A DNA stretch of 64,000 nucleotides from Lysinibacillus sphaericus (GCF_001629735.1 NZ_CP015224.1:620001-684000); one strand, 5' to 3'; counted from the first letter of the stretch, positions 54,683-63,561 are shown. Made by a program: numbers and translations. Notes: generated by a model from the letters alone, not told the origin.

Positions 54683-56272
54683 ATGGTAACTAAAGTTAAT
54701 AAACTGACCAAAGTTCTTAGTGAGTTTCCATTATTCGCTAAGAACTTTATTTTTATTACTGACAACGAGAATCAAGTCATAAAGTTTGAAATCAATGAAG
54801 CACAGCAAGAAATTGAAAATCTTATGCTAGAAAATCGCTTTGTAGTCATTGGTAAAGCTCGACAAGCAGGTATAAGCACGTTTGTTCTTGCTAGGGCATT
54901 GTGGCGAGCATTAACCAAGCCTAATGAAAATATCTTGATTGTGAGTTATAAGGGTGATTCAGCAAAAGCACTCTTTGAAAAGTTGAAGCAAATGAATGAT
55001 GCTGTTCCAAGAGATAAATTCCCTCATGTGTTTCCAAATGTTCGCAGGGATAACAGAAGTGAGTTATTATTCACTAATGGCTCAAGAATCAGTTCTGTGA
55101 CAGCGGGGAACAAAGATATTGGGCGTGGTTCAACGTATACTTATGTCCATTTATCTGAGTTTGCTTTCTATGCTTCACAGGAAACGCAACTACTCTCAGT
55201 TGAACAATCCCTTGCAAAAGGAGCTGAGAGCCAATTAACAATTGAAACAACCTCAAATGGTACAAGTAACCACTTCTATCGCTTGTATATGCAAGCCCTC
55301 AAGAATAAGTCTAAGTATGTTCCTTACTTCATTCCCTTCTATCACAAGCTATACAAAAAACAATTCGCCCATGACTATGATGAAGCTGAGCGTTGGTACA
55401 AAGCTACCAATGGTGGCAAGAGACTTGTTTCTGATGATTTAGAAGAAGATGAATCAGTTCTACATAGAGCAGGGGCAACTTTAAGACAACTTATGTGGCG
55501 AAGATGGAAAATTCAAGACATGGAGAATGAACAACAGTTCATGCAAGAATATCCTTCTAATGCGTTAGAATCCTTTATTAGCACAGGGAAAAGTGTATTT
55601 GACCAAAACAAGGTATTAACTAGGCTTTCTTATTCAATTGAGCCATTATCTAAAAATGAGGTGCTGTCAGAAGTACCTGAGAGCGTTCGAAAATACATCG
55701 GTAAGGGCTTAGACCTTTTCGAATTGCCTGAGCGTTCAAAAAAATATTACTTTGGTGTCGATACAGCAAGTGGCTCAGGTAATGACTACTCAACAATTAC
55801 TGTATTTGATTCAGAAGGGCAACAAGTAATGAGCTTCTACCATAATAAAATAGCAGTCTATGAATTTGCTCAGGTCATTTATGACTTGGGTATTTTTTAT
55901 AACTATGCTTTTTTGACAGTAGAACGCAACTCATATGGTTTACCTGTCATTGAGCGCCTACGCAAAGAGCGTGGCTATCTCAATATGTATAAGATGAAAA
56001 CCTTTGATGAACGAGGAAAGAAGAAGCTACAAATTGGTTTCATTACATCTGAGAAAACAAAGGCGATTATGATAAGCGATATGAAAGAGCAGTTTGAGCT
56101 AGGGCTTGTGAATATCGAATGTAAGACTACCTTACAGCAAATGCAAATGTTTGTTGAAACAAATGGTCGCTTAGGTAATAAGCGAGGGAATAGTGACTTG
56201 CACCATGATGATAGCGTGATTTCAACAGCATTAGCAATTCAAGGTATGAAAATAAATAAATGGTATGTATGA
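54683..56272 (+). CDS. terL: Large terminase subunit (packaging ATPase-nuclease)
   Basis: 529 residues, normal length. The ATPase has an unusual Walker A GKARQAGIST (about 59-68) and an acidic Walker B-type segment VHLSEFAFY (about 154-162). The C-terminal RNase H-like nuclease has FGVDTASGSGNDYST (about 354-368), LTVERNSYGLP (about 410) and HHDDSVISTALA near the end. All catalytic acids appear present, so it may be active. It cuts and pumps DNA into procapsids, docking to the portal. Confidence 0.92.
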   Translation: MVTKVNKLTKVLSEFPLFAKNFIFITDNENQVIKFEINEAQQEIENLMLENRFVVIGKARQAGISTFVLARALWRALTKPNENILIVSYKGDSAKALFEKLKQMNDAVPRDKFPHVFPNVRRDNRSELLFTNGSRISSVTAGNKDIGRGSTYTYVHLSEFAFYASQETQLLSVEQSLAKGAESQLTIETTSNGTSNHFYRLYMQALKNKSKYVPYFIPFYHKLYKKQFAHDYDEAERWYKATNGGKRLVSDDLEEDESVLHRAGATLRQLMWRRWKIQDMENEQQFMQEYPSNALESFISTGKSVFDQNKVLTRLSYSIEPLSKNEVLSEVPESVRKYIGKGLDLFELPERSKKYYFGVDTASGSGNDYSTITVFDSEGQQVMSFYHNKIAVYEFAQVIYDLGIFYNYAFLTVERNSYGLPVIERLRKERGYLNMYKMKTFDERGKKKLQIGFITSEKTKAIMISDMKEQFELGLVNIECKTTLQQMQMFVETNGRLGNKRGNSDLHHDDSVISTALAIQGMKINKWYV

Positions 56273-56336
56273 ATTTGGTCTTCTTGTGGTAGATAATTAC
56301 TTTTTATTGTAATATATAAGTATAGGAGGGATAGTT

Positions 56337-56891
56337 ATGAAATGGTTAGATTTGTATATTGAAAGTTTAGAGGAATTTAAAGAAAAAACAGAAGGATTCT
56401 ATTTGGATATGGATACATTTGTTTTACTTCTTGGTTTTAATGTTGGACTAGGGTTAAAACCGAACCAAGAAGTTAATAGAATTGTGGATTTTAAAACACA
56501 TATTGAAAATATCTTGTCAGAAACAAAAATTAAAGAAAGTTTTCTTATTAAATCTTTAGTTTATGCAACAACTGAAATTCTTGAACATAATTTAACGAAT
56601 CATGGTGATGCAATTTCTTTACACCTATCATCATTAGATAATCCTACTATAAAAGAAATATCAGAGAAAAAAATTGAAGAATTAACTAGCCCTAAATACT
56701 TATTAGAATTACGTTTATCTCTTGATATATGGAAACAAATTGTATCTGTTAAATTCTCATCTTCTAATCAACGGTCTTTAGAACGAGATGAAATGTTGAA
56801 GAAGAGTGAAAAATATAAAGATTTTATTGAAGATTTAACTGAAGAAGAAATGAATATGACATTTAAGGAATTGGTACAAAGAGATTCCTAG
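56337..56891 (+). CDS. Unrecognised cargo protein 2 (184 aa), between terminase and portal
   Basis: 184 residues, helical and acidic, with no membrane segment or known motif (MKWLDLYIESLEEFKEKTEG). TATAGGAGGG precedes the ATG. It has a 64-bp AT-rich upstream gap with a promoter-like TAATATATAAG and its own terminator at 56909-56940. Its interruption of the normal terminase-portal pair and its AT-rich codons mark it as an inserted accessory (moron) gene. The function is unknown. Confidence 0.65.
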   Translation: MKWLDLYIESLEEFKEKTEGFYLDMDTFVLLLGFNVGLGLKPNQEVNRIVDFKTHIENILSETKIKESFLIKSLVYATTEILEHNLTNHGDAISLHLSSLDNPTIKEISEKKIEELTSPKYLLELRLSLDIWKQIVSVKFSSSNQRSLERDEMLKKSEKYKDFIEDLTEEEMNMTFKELVQRDS

Positions 56892-56908
56892 TAATAATTT
56901 GTGGTTAC

Positions 56909-56940
56909 AGTCACGCTCTGATAAGAGTGTGACTTTTTTT
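56909..56940 (+). terminator. Intrinsic terminator of cargo gene 2
   Basis: AGTCACGCTC / GAGTGTGACT stem (one G-U), loop TGATAA, T7 run. Confidence 0.88.
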
Positions 56941-56968
56941 ATTCTAAAATTAGGAAAGGAAGCAGAAA

Positions 56969-58312
56969 ATGAATTTAGATAGATATTTACAGGTTAAACA
57001 CAAAAGCAACCCTCATTGGTTCTTAGAGGAGGTGAACTCTTATGACAACCAAGAGCGTTTGCAAGATGTGTTTAGTAAGAAAAAGTATTTAGATGGTCAG
57101 CACAAAATACTACAGCGTGATTCATTTAAGTACAATGGTCAGGTCATTGAGCCACGCAAAATTGTGATTCAGATGGCTAAGACTATTTTGAACTTCCAAA
57201 CGCAGTACCTGTTGAAGAACAGTGTCAATATCATAGGTGCTGAGAAGATGATTGAGCAGTTCTTGAAGGTCAATAAGCTAGGTCGCTTTGATGATAAAAA
57301 TGTTATTATACTTAGCAAGCTGATTAAGTTTGGTCAAGTGGCTGAATACCTTTTTATTAATGCTAAAGGGAGAATTGATTCAAAGATTATTGATGCAGAG
57401 GATGGGACACCTGTGTTCAATCATCATGGGGAAATGATTGCCTTTATTGAGCATTATGTCTTTGATGGAATTGCTTATTACACAATTTATACTGACAAAC
57501 TAGGGCAGGAATGGTCAAATGAAGGTGGTGAGTTAAAACTCGCTGCTCAGTATGCTAACCTAAGTGGCTTACCTGTCCTATACAAGACTGACAATGAGTT
57601 TAGTGATACAGAGGGGCGCTCAGAGTTAGATGATTACACAGGTATCTTAGATAATATGGAAGATGTGTTATCCAAGTATGTTGATTCAATGTACAAGTTT
57701 ATGAATCCTATTCCTGTTGCAGTTGGTCAGCAACTTAAAGACTCCTTGCCTACTGACATTGTTGGAGGTGGTTTAAACCTTGATGATGGTGCTGACTTCA
57801 AAATGGTGACTAATCAATTAGATTCTAAGTCTTTTGAATTAGTCTACAAGACGCTACAACAGGCTTTATTAGATGTAAGTTCAACTCCTGCTGTATCAAT
57901 GAACAAAACTGATGTGAGCAATTTATCAGAGGTTAGTATTAAGCTGTTGTTCTCACTAGCAGATACAAAAGCAGGGCTAAATGAAACTTACTTGAAACAG
58001 GGCTTCTATGAGCGTTGGGAGAAGGTCTGTGAGCTGTTGAGATACAAAGATGTTCAAATTTCAGAAGATGATTTTATGACGCTTGAATTTAACTTCCAAT
58101 ACAACACACCATCTAACCATGCTGAGATTATTGACAACATGAGTAAGCAACATGCAATGGGTGCTTTAAGCGTTGAAACAATCCTTGAGCAGTCGCCATA
58201 TGTGAATGATGTTACGCTTGAGATGAATCGCATACAAGATGTGAAACCATTTGAGCAGGTAGAACACAGTAATTTTGGTGGCTCTAGTGATGATATAGAA
58301 AAGGTATCGTAA
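56969..58312 (+). CDS. Phage portal protein (SPP1 gp6-like)
   Basis: 447 residues, the usual length of the SPP1 gp6 family. It shows the pattern HKILQRDSFKYNGQVIEPRK, PVLYKTDNEFSDTEGRSELD and VSSTPAVSMNKTDVSNLSEVS, typical of the portal core and stem. AGGAAAGGAAG precedes the ATG. It forms the dodecameric DNA entry ring at the capsid vertex. It is separated from terL by cargo gene 2. Confidence 0.88.
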   Translation: MNLDRYLQVKHKSNPHWFLEEVNSYDNQERLQDVFSKKKYLDGQHKILQRDSFKYNGQVIEPRKIVIQMAKTILNFQTQYLLKNSVNIIGAEKMIEQFLKVNKLGRFDDKNVIILSKLIKFGQVAEYLFINAKGRIDSKIIDAEDGTPVFNHHGEMIAFIEHYVFDGIAYYTIYTDKLGQEWSNEGGELKLAAQYANLSGLPVLYKTDNEFSDTEGRSELDDYTGILDNMEDVLSKYVDSMYKFMNPIPVAVGQQLKDSLPTDIVGGGLNLDDGADFKMVTNQLDSKSFELVYKTLQQALLDVSSTPAVSMNKTDVSNLSEVSIKLLFSLADTKAGLNETYLKQGFYERWEKVCELLRYKDVQISEDDFMTLEFNFQYNTPSNHAEIIDNMSKQHAMGALSVETILEQSPYVNDVTLEMNRIQDVKPFEQVEHSNFGGSSDDIEKVS

Positions 58313-58492
58313 AGATGGATAACATAGGGATAAAAGATAAGTCTATTGTTTGCTGAAATCATAGGGATTTTGGTTGAACGTAGGCTTTTTATTTTTGGTG
58401 AAAACTAGTGGTTTTTCAGGTGTGGAGGGTTGGAGTGACTATATCCAATTTTTCACGCCTGTTACAACAGTTGTATTGGAGGTGAATGAACA

Positions 58493-58900
58493 ATGGAGAA
58501 AATGAGTTTATTCACTATCCTAGCATTAACAGGAACATCATTATCCTTCCTTATTGGTGGGTGGCATGTATCATTGACTGTTCTTGTTGCGTTTATGGTT
58601 ATTGATATTGTTACAGGTGTCATTGTATCACTTGTGCAAAAGCGTCTGTCCTCAAAGATTGCTTTTGTCGGCTTCTTGAAGAAAGCCACTATTATGATTG
58701 TGATAGTCTTGGCGAACCTATTAGATGTACTTACAGCGTCAGGTGCGCCTGTGTTTAGGACAATGGCTATTTACTTCTATATCGGCATGGAAGGGTTGTC
58801 TATTACTGAGAACCTAGCTAGGATTGGTGTACCATTGCCTAGAGGTGTGAAGGAAAGACTATTACAGTTGGCAAATGAGGAAAATCAACAAAAATATTAA
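58493..58900 (+). CDS. Phage holin family protein (toxin-secretion/lysis type)
   Basis: 135 residues with three or four membrane segments. The family-typical sequences are MVIDIVTGVIVSLVQKRLSSKIAF and YFYIGMEGLSITENLARIGVPLP (each read here across helix borders). It forms holes in the membrane for lysis. GGAGGTGAATG precedes the ATG. No endolysin gene is nearby, which is unusual: lysis may rely on a helper phage. The 180-bp gap before it holds no gene. Confidence 0.88.
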   Translation: MEKMSLFTILALTGTSLSFLIGGWHVSLTVLVAFMVIDIVTGVIVSLVQKRLSSKIAFVGFLKKATIMIVIVLANLLDVLTASGAPVFRTMAIYFYIGMEGLSITENLARIGVPLPRGVKERLLQLANEENQQKY

Positions 58901-58967
58901 TGTATAAAATCGCTGTTTTTTATGCAAGATTTTCAATAGCCTTACAGATATGTAGACGGAAGAAACC

Positions 58968-59040
58968 TTGATATATCAAAGATGTATAGAAAATGTATAA
59001 TAGTGATTTTTGATAAAATCGAAGAATGTTGATATATCAA
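58968..59040 (+). promoter_or_regulatory. Two identical 12-bp palindromes around a TATAAT box
   Basis: TTGATATATCAA occurs at 58968-58979 and 59029-59040, 61 bp apart. A TATAAT lies between them at 58996-59001. They precede the connector-position genes. This is typical of a two-site operator that could loop or block the promoter. The regulator is unknown. Confidence 0.6.
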
Positions 59041-59135
59041 CTATTTGTGACTACTTGTAGTTTACATAATTCAGCTTATCGGAAGTTAAAAATGAATATT
59101 TATACAAAACAAATTAATTGGAGTGATAACTAAAA

Positions 59136-59468
59136 ATGAACAATTTACAACGCTTGCAGTTGGAAACAAAAGGAATTAACCTTGAGCAGAATGAGTTGAT
59201 GGTGTATCTTGCTGAAAACGGTCTTGAAGCTCATGCTGAGTACAATCCGCAGTCTATGACAGATAAAAAAGCAATCTATGCTACTGCTCTTAGTATGCTT
59301 GAATCAGTAGCTAACAATCCGAATATGATGAAGTCAATCAAAATTGATGATATGACGGTCAGCGAGTTCCATGAGAACCTCATGAAGCGTATTGACCAAT
59401 TAACAAATAAAGTAAGGAAAATGAAAACTGAAAATAATAATTCTGAGATTTTCATTTTGTATATTTAG
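59136..59468 (+). CDS. Hypothetical small protein, connector-position
   Basis: 110 residues, helical. It includes LAENGLEAHAEYNPQSMTDK and a basic coiled C-terminus (LMKRIDQLTNKVRKMK). ATTGGAGTG precedes the ATG. Head-tail connector proteins are of this size and lie here after the portal in many phages. Sequence alone does not prove it. The next gene follows closely. Confidence 0.55.
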   Translation: MNNLQRLQLETKGINLEQNELMVYLAENGLEAHAEYNPQSMTDKKAIYATALSMLESVANNPNMMKSIKIDDMTVSEFHENLMKRIDQLTNKVRKMKTENNNSEIFILYI

Positions 59469-59479
59469 GAGTGGATAAG

Positions 59480-60079
59480 ATGAATTTATTTGATGCTCAG
59501 ACGCTCACAGAAACGCTCTCAGGGCTTGTTCAGCCTTATATGATGAATGAACTGACAGACACACCAAGCGCAGTAGATGGCTTTGTAACCAATGCAATGC
59601 TAACGCCTGACAGCACCTTTCATTTCCATTCCTTGAGTGAGTTTAAGCGTGGTGACTATATCAGTATTAATAGTAGGTACTACCTTGTAATGACTGATGT
59701 AGTAGCTTATAGAAGGTTTAAATACAAAGCTTTAGTACAGTATTGCAACTATGTCCTAGAGCCGACCATCACAGTTAAAATCAAAGTGGGTACTGACGCA
59801 ATGGGTAGACCTATCTATAAGACGGAAACTGTTGTAGACCGTCAAGAGCCTGCTGTTATTAGCTATAAGGAAATGACAGTTGACGAAGAACAAATTGTAA
59901 CAGCTACTAAGACGCTTGTTATCAATGTACAAGACAACACCAAGAATCGAAAGAGTTTCCAAGTGAACGAAACAATAAAGCTCTATGGAAGGTCATATAA
60001 GGTTATTAATGCTGAGATTGTGAAAGCAGGTCTGATTGAGCTAAAGGTGCAATCAGAAGATGTGTTACTTCCTATTTAA
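59480..60079 (+). CDS. Putative head-closure / stopper-type protein
   Basis: About 199 residues, mostly beta-strand. The segment FKRGDYISINSRYYLVMTDV is an SH3-like pattern, common in phage head-tail stoppers. The second half has KTLVINVQDNTKNRKSFQVN, which resembles an Ig-like or repeated version. The ATG at 59480 follows TTAGGAG by 8 bases; a GTG at 59471 overlaps that site. It is the last virion-type gene in the element: nothing tail-like follows. Confidence 0.55.
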   Translation: MNLFDAQTLTETLSGLVQPYMMNELTDTPSAVDGFVTNAMLTPDSTFHFHSLSEFKRGDYISINSRYYLVMTDVVAYRRFKYKALVQYCNYVLEPTITVKIKVGTDAMGRPIYKTETVVDRQEPAVISYKEMTVDEEQIVTATKTLVINVQDNTKNRKSFQVNETIKLYGRSYKVINAEIVKAGLIELKVQSEDVLLPI

Positions 60080-60130
60080 TGGGTCATTGATGATACCCCT
60101 GTGTGTGTTTTTTGTACTATACCATGTCAT

Positions 60131-60159
60131 TTTTCACACGCACTTAAAAATGGTATAAT
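60131..60159 (+). promoter_or_regulatory. Promoter of cargo gene 3 with overlapping inverted repeats
   Basis: TTTTCA at 60131-60136, a 17-bp spacer, TATAAT at 60154-60159. An 8-bp perfect inverted repeat (TATACCAT at 60119-60126 with ATGGTATA at 60150-60157) straddles it and covers the -10 box. A second repeat, GTTTACTT/AAGTAAAC, follows just downstream. Confidence 0.65.
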
Positions 60160-60205
60160 GTGGTTTACTTGCTGTGAAGTAAACTTATACTCTAGGGGGA
60201 ATATA

Positions 60206-61063
60206 GTGATTGTTATTGATACTGAAAGCGCAGAAACAATTGTAAGGTCGTTGTGTAACATTTTCAAAATAAGTGAGACAGACTTAAAAATACTTTATAT
60301 GACAGATGAACATTTTGAATTTTTAAAATCTAATCATGAAGATATTTCGTTAGATGGTTTTTATCAGTTAGTAAAATCAGCGGATAAGCTAGAGGACTTG
60401 AAAAGTTACATAGAAGATTTATATGTTACTTCTTTTCATCTGAGTAAGAGAATTAACCCGATTGAAGGAAACGAAAAGCTGTACAATCTTCATAGTGCGC
60501 TACTGAGTGAAACAGAAATTAAGTGTTTCTTTGAAAACCATGATATTATTTTTGAAAAACAAGGTACTAAACTAAAATGTATCTTTAAAGGACAACAAGT
60601 GGATTGGGAAAATTTTTATAATACTGAGCATAGGAATGTTGCTAGATTGGTTGCGAATCGCTTAGAGGGAAATTTGTTCTATAATTCAGATAATTGTATC
60701 AATGGTTTTTTATTCAATCATAATATAGTAAATCAATCTAATGTTGTTCATTTAAGTAAATCGCCTGAAATTGTACAAAATATATTAGAAGTCTTGGGAT
60801 TAAAGGAAGCTATTCAGGAGTATAACACGAATTGCCTATATATAATAAAGTATAGAGTGAAATTTATTGACTTTATCTTTGATACAAATTCTAAATTATC
60901 TAATGAAGAAAAGTTTGAAAATCTATTAAAGCGACTATTACAATTCCTAGCATATTCACTAACAAATAGTGAAACTATGATTTCGAATCCTATAGTTAGG
61001 ACAACAGATGACTTAGATGTTGAACCAAGTGATGTATGTAAGTTTGAATTGGTTTCGATATGA
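60206..61063 (+). CDS. Unrecognised cargo protein 3 (285 aa)
   Basis: About 285 residues. The GTG at 60206 is chosen because AGGGGG lies at 60194-60199; the open frame extends 105 bases upstream, but that part overlaps the promoter. The N-terminus is MIVIDTESAETIVRSLCNIF, with helical segments in the middle and no membrane segment. It is AT-rich, with its own promoter. It is the last gene before the right attachment site, the usual spot for variable cargo. The family is unknown, and a defence role is only a guess from position. Confidence 0.65.
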   Translation: MIVIDTESAETIVRSLCNIFKISETDLKILYMTDEHFEFLKSNHEDISLDGFYQLVKSADKLEDLKSYIEDLYVTSFHLSKRINPIEGNEKLYNLHSALLSETEIKCFFENHDIIFEKQGTKLKCIFKGQQVDWENFYNTEHRNVARLVANRLEGNLFYNSDNCINGFLFNHNIVNQSNVVHLSKSPEIVQNILEVLGLKEAIQEYNTNCLYIIKYRVKFIDFIFDTNSKLSNEEKFENLLKRLLQFLAYSLTNSETMISNPIVRTTDDLDVEPSDVCKFELVSI

Positions 61064-61233
61064 GCAACAGTTGGTGAATCTCTTTTTTGTTTGCCTTCCT
61101 TTTCCAATTCATTTATAATCGAAAATAGAAGGTAAATAACTTAGTTCTAATTAGTTTTTTTCGTTTATTTCAGAGAACCCATGATATTAGTGATTTCAGG
61201 GATAATAGTTAAAATCTATTTTCTTGGTAGCTT

Positions 61234-61357
61234 CCCAGGTACAATCCGTGGTGACTATGCAACAACTGTTTCTCACAACATCATCCACGGTTCTGACTCT
61301 CTTGCTTCTGCAGAGCGCGAAATCGCTTTATTCTTCGGTGAAGATTTAGTTTAATTT
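61234..61357 (+). repeat. Right attachment repeat with displaced ndk 3' end
   Basis: An exact 124-bp copy of 46784-46907. It encodes only the last ~40 codons of ndk and its stop, and is followed by a native-looking terminator (61370-61402). It is therefore likely the original chromosomal end of ndk, now cut off from its gene. The ~170 bp between cargo gene 3 and this repeat hold no gene. Confidence 0.93.
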
Positions 61358-61369
61358 CGAATAGATTAG

Positions 61370-61402
61370 GCAATCTCAATATAATTGGGGTTGCTTTTTT
61401 TA
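61370..61402 (+). terminator. Intrinsic terminator, probably the original ndk terminator
   Basis: GCAATCTCAA / TTGGGGTTGC stem (two G-U pairs), short loop, TTTTTTT. The ~230 bp from here to the thiolase gene show no gene, only AT-rich, promoter-like sequence. Confidence 0.82.
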
Positions 61403-61630
61403 TTGCTTAAAAAATGGAGATGGATAGTATCGTGGAAATACGATAGTGGTAAAATGCATGCTCCTTTTTATTAGCTAAAATATTAATTTATTTCTAGAAC
61501 CGTCTAGAATTGTTAAAAACTACTTACTCATGTACAATAAAAGATGTAATATTCTGATAATTAAATTAGGTATATATTAATAGTCTTGTCAATAAACTGT
61601 GAAGGATGACGAAGAAAAGGGGTAATGGAG

Positions 61631-62779
61631 ATGAGAGAAGTGGTGATTGTTGCAGCTGTGCGAACGGCTGTGGGGCGAAGGAAGGGAGCATTAAGTCATG
61701 TTCGAGCGGATGATCTGGCAGCTGATGTGTTACAGGAGGCTGTACAAAGAGCAGGCATAACTAAAGAACAGGTGGATGATGTTATTTTAGGTTGCGTAAC
61801 ACAAACAGCAGAGCAAGGGGGAAATATTGCACGGACGGCCCTGTTAATGGCTGGATTTCCTGATAGTGTGCCAGGGGTGACCATCGATCGTCAATGTGGT
61901 TCGAGCCAGCAAGCTGTGCATTTCGCAGCACAAGCCATTTTAGCAGGAGATATGGATGTAGTTATTGCTGGCGGTGTGGAAAGTATGTCTAGGGTTTCTA
62001 TGGGGACTAACATGCAAAATGCTCATTTAGGTAATCGCTTACAGGAAAATTATAATATTATACATCAGGGGCTATCAGCAGAAAAAATAGCCGAAAAATG
62101 GTCATTATCAAAAGAGCAGCTCAATAGTTATGCCTATGAGAGTCATCAACGCGCACTAGCAGCCATTGAAGCTGGGTATTTCAAAGATGAAATCCTACCA
62201 ATTGAAGTAATCCAAGAAGATGATACTGTAACAACCGTTGGTAGGGATGAGGGTCCTCGTGCTGAAACTACTGTTGATATTTTAAATAGTTTAAAAACTG
62301 TTTTTCAAGAGGATGGCGTGATTACGGCTGGTAATGCGAGTCAGATGAGTGATGGGGCATCAGCAGTAGTGGTTATGGCTTTGGATAGAGCGCAGGAACT
62401 CGGTATTCAGCCACTCGCTAAAATTATTACAAGAGTTGTTGTGGGCTCTGACCCGACATTGATGTTAACAGGGCCAATCGAAGCGACTCGAAAGGCGTTA
62501 GAACGTTCTGGCCTGAAGATAGAGGATATTGATACCTATGAGGTCAATGAAGCCTTTGCACCTGTGCCACTTGTTTGGTTGCAGGAAATTGGTGGGGACC
62601 CAAAGAAACTCAATCCAGATGGAGGAGCGATTGCACTAGGACATCCATTAGGTGCTACCGGAACAAAATTGTTAACGACTTTGCTCTACCGCATGGAGCG
62701 AGAGAATTACCGATACGGCTTACTAGCTATTTGTGAAGGTATGGGGATGGCTAATGCTACGATTATTGAAAAAATGTAA
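61631..62779 (+). CDS. Acetyl-CoA C-acyltransferase (thiolase)
   Basis: About 382 residues. The nucleophile Cys is in [16 protein letters not shown] (about 87-102), catalytic NEAFAP (about 310), GHPLGATG (about 340) and the second Cys in CEGMGMAN near the C-terminus. It cleaves 3-ketoacyl-CoA in beta-oxidation or forms acetoacetyl-CoA. The ATG at 61631 lies 8 bases after AAGGGG; an ATG at 61625 is too close. It is the first gene of a fatty-acid cluster with the SDR and ligase genes. Confidence 0.93.
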   Translation: MREVVIVAAVRTAVGRRKGALSHVRADDLAADVLQEAVQRAGITKEQVDDVILGCVTQTAEQGGNIARTALLMAGFPDSVPGVTIDRQCGSSQQAVHFAAQAILAGDMDVVIAGGVESMSRVSMGTNMQNAHLGNRLQENYNIIHQGLSAEKIAEKWSLSKEQLNSYAYESHQRALAAIEAGYFKDEILPIEVIQEDDTVTTVGRDEGPRAETTVDILNSLKTVFQEDGVITAGNASQMSDGASAVVVMALDRAQELGIQPLAKIITRVVVGSDPTLMLTGPIEATRKALERSGLKIEDIDTYEVNEAFAPVPLVWLQEIGGDPKKLNPDGGAIALGHPLGATGTKLLTTLLYRMERENYRYGLLAICEGMGMANATIIEKM

Positions 62780-62793
62780 GGGGGATATGGGCA

Positions 62794-63561
62794 ATGAGGA
62801 AGCATGATGTAGTAGCAGTAGTAACAGGTGGTGCATCGGGTTTAGGAGAGGCGACTGTTCGCCAAATCGTCGAACAAGGTGGCAAATCCATCATCTTTGA
62901 TGTGAATGATGAACGTGGACAAGCTATAGTAGAGGAATTAGGGCAACATGCACTCTATGTACGAGTAGATGTTACAAAGGAAGAGGATGTAGCAACAGGT
63001 CTTGAGCAAGCCATAGCAGCATTTGGCCCTATTAATGTTGCAGTGAATTGTGCAGGAATTGCGGATGCGAGCAAAATAATTTCCAAGCGAGGTGTTCATG
63101 CACTTGGTTTATTCGAAAAAATAATAATGGTTAATTTAATTGGTACATTCAATGTCATCCGTCTAGTTGCTGAGAAAATGCAGCTAAATGAGCCAAATGA
63201 CGATGGTCAGCGCGGCGTTATCATTAATACGGCATCCGTAGCAGCATTTGATGGCCAAATTGGACAGGCTGCCTATAGTGCATCAAAGGGTGGCGTAGCA
63301 GCGATGACACTACCAATTGCACGTGAGCTCGCCGCGTTTGGTGTGCGTGTGATGACTATTGCTCCTGGTTTAATTGAAACACCGATGTTTGCTTCTTTAC
63401 CAGAACCTGCAAGGATGGCTCTTGCGCAAATGACACCATTCCCTAAACGGCTTGGCAAGCCGTCAGAATATGCACTTCTTGTAGAAAGCATTATCCAAAA
63501 TGGTTTGTTAAATGGTGAGGTCATTCGCTTGGATGGAGCCATTCGTATGCAGCCTAAGTAA
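62794..63561 (+). CDS. Short-chain dehydrogenase (3-hydroxyacyl-CoA dehydrogenase type II-like)
   Basis: 255 residues. The NAD-binding motif is [11 protein letters not shown] (about 9-19), with NCAGIA (about 87), the catalytic Ser in [10 protein letters not shown] and YSASKGG (Tyr-x3-Lys, about 167-173). The overall pattern is like human HSD17B10-type enzymes. It oxidises 3-hydroxyacyl-CoA, feeding the thiolase 14 bp upstream. It is co-transcribed with the thiolase. Confidence 0.9.
   Translation: MRKHDVVAVVTGGASGLGEATVRQIVEQGGKSIIFDVNDERGQAIVEELGQHALYVRVDVTKEEDVATGLEQAIAAFGPINVAVNCAGIADASKIISKRGVHALGLFEKIIMVNLIGTFNVIRLVAEKMQLNEPNDDGQRGVIINTASVAAFDGQIGQAAYSASKGGVAAMTLPIARELAAFGVRVMTIAPGLIETPMFASLPEPARMALAQMTPFPKRLGKPSEYALLVESIIQNGLLNGEVIRLDGAIRMQPK

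Larger units (their letters stand above)
46784..61357 (+). mobile_element. Integrated capsid-encoding, tail-less phage-like element (satellite or remnant prophage)
   Basis: Bounded by 124-bp exact direct repeats of the ndk 3' end, 14,450 bp apart. The integrase gene sits beside the left repeat. All recognised genes point the same way. In order: integrase, small ORF, ~690-nt structured-RNA candidate, iteron-like array, cargo gene 1, scaffold, major capsid, HTH, small ORF, winged-helix protein, small and large terminase, cargo gene 2, portal, holin, two connector-position proteins and cargo gene 3. I see no tail tube, tape measure, baseplate, receptor-binding protein, capsid protease, endolysin, primase or CI-type repressor. 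Chromosomal functions resume at 61358. Confidence 0.9.

Noticed and set aside
61234-61357. Second ndk gene
   Set aside because: Only the last ~40 codons are present, without start or active site. It is the attachment-site duplicate, not a gene.
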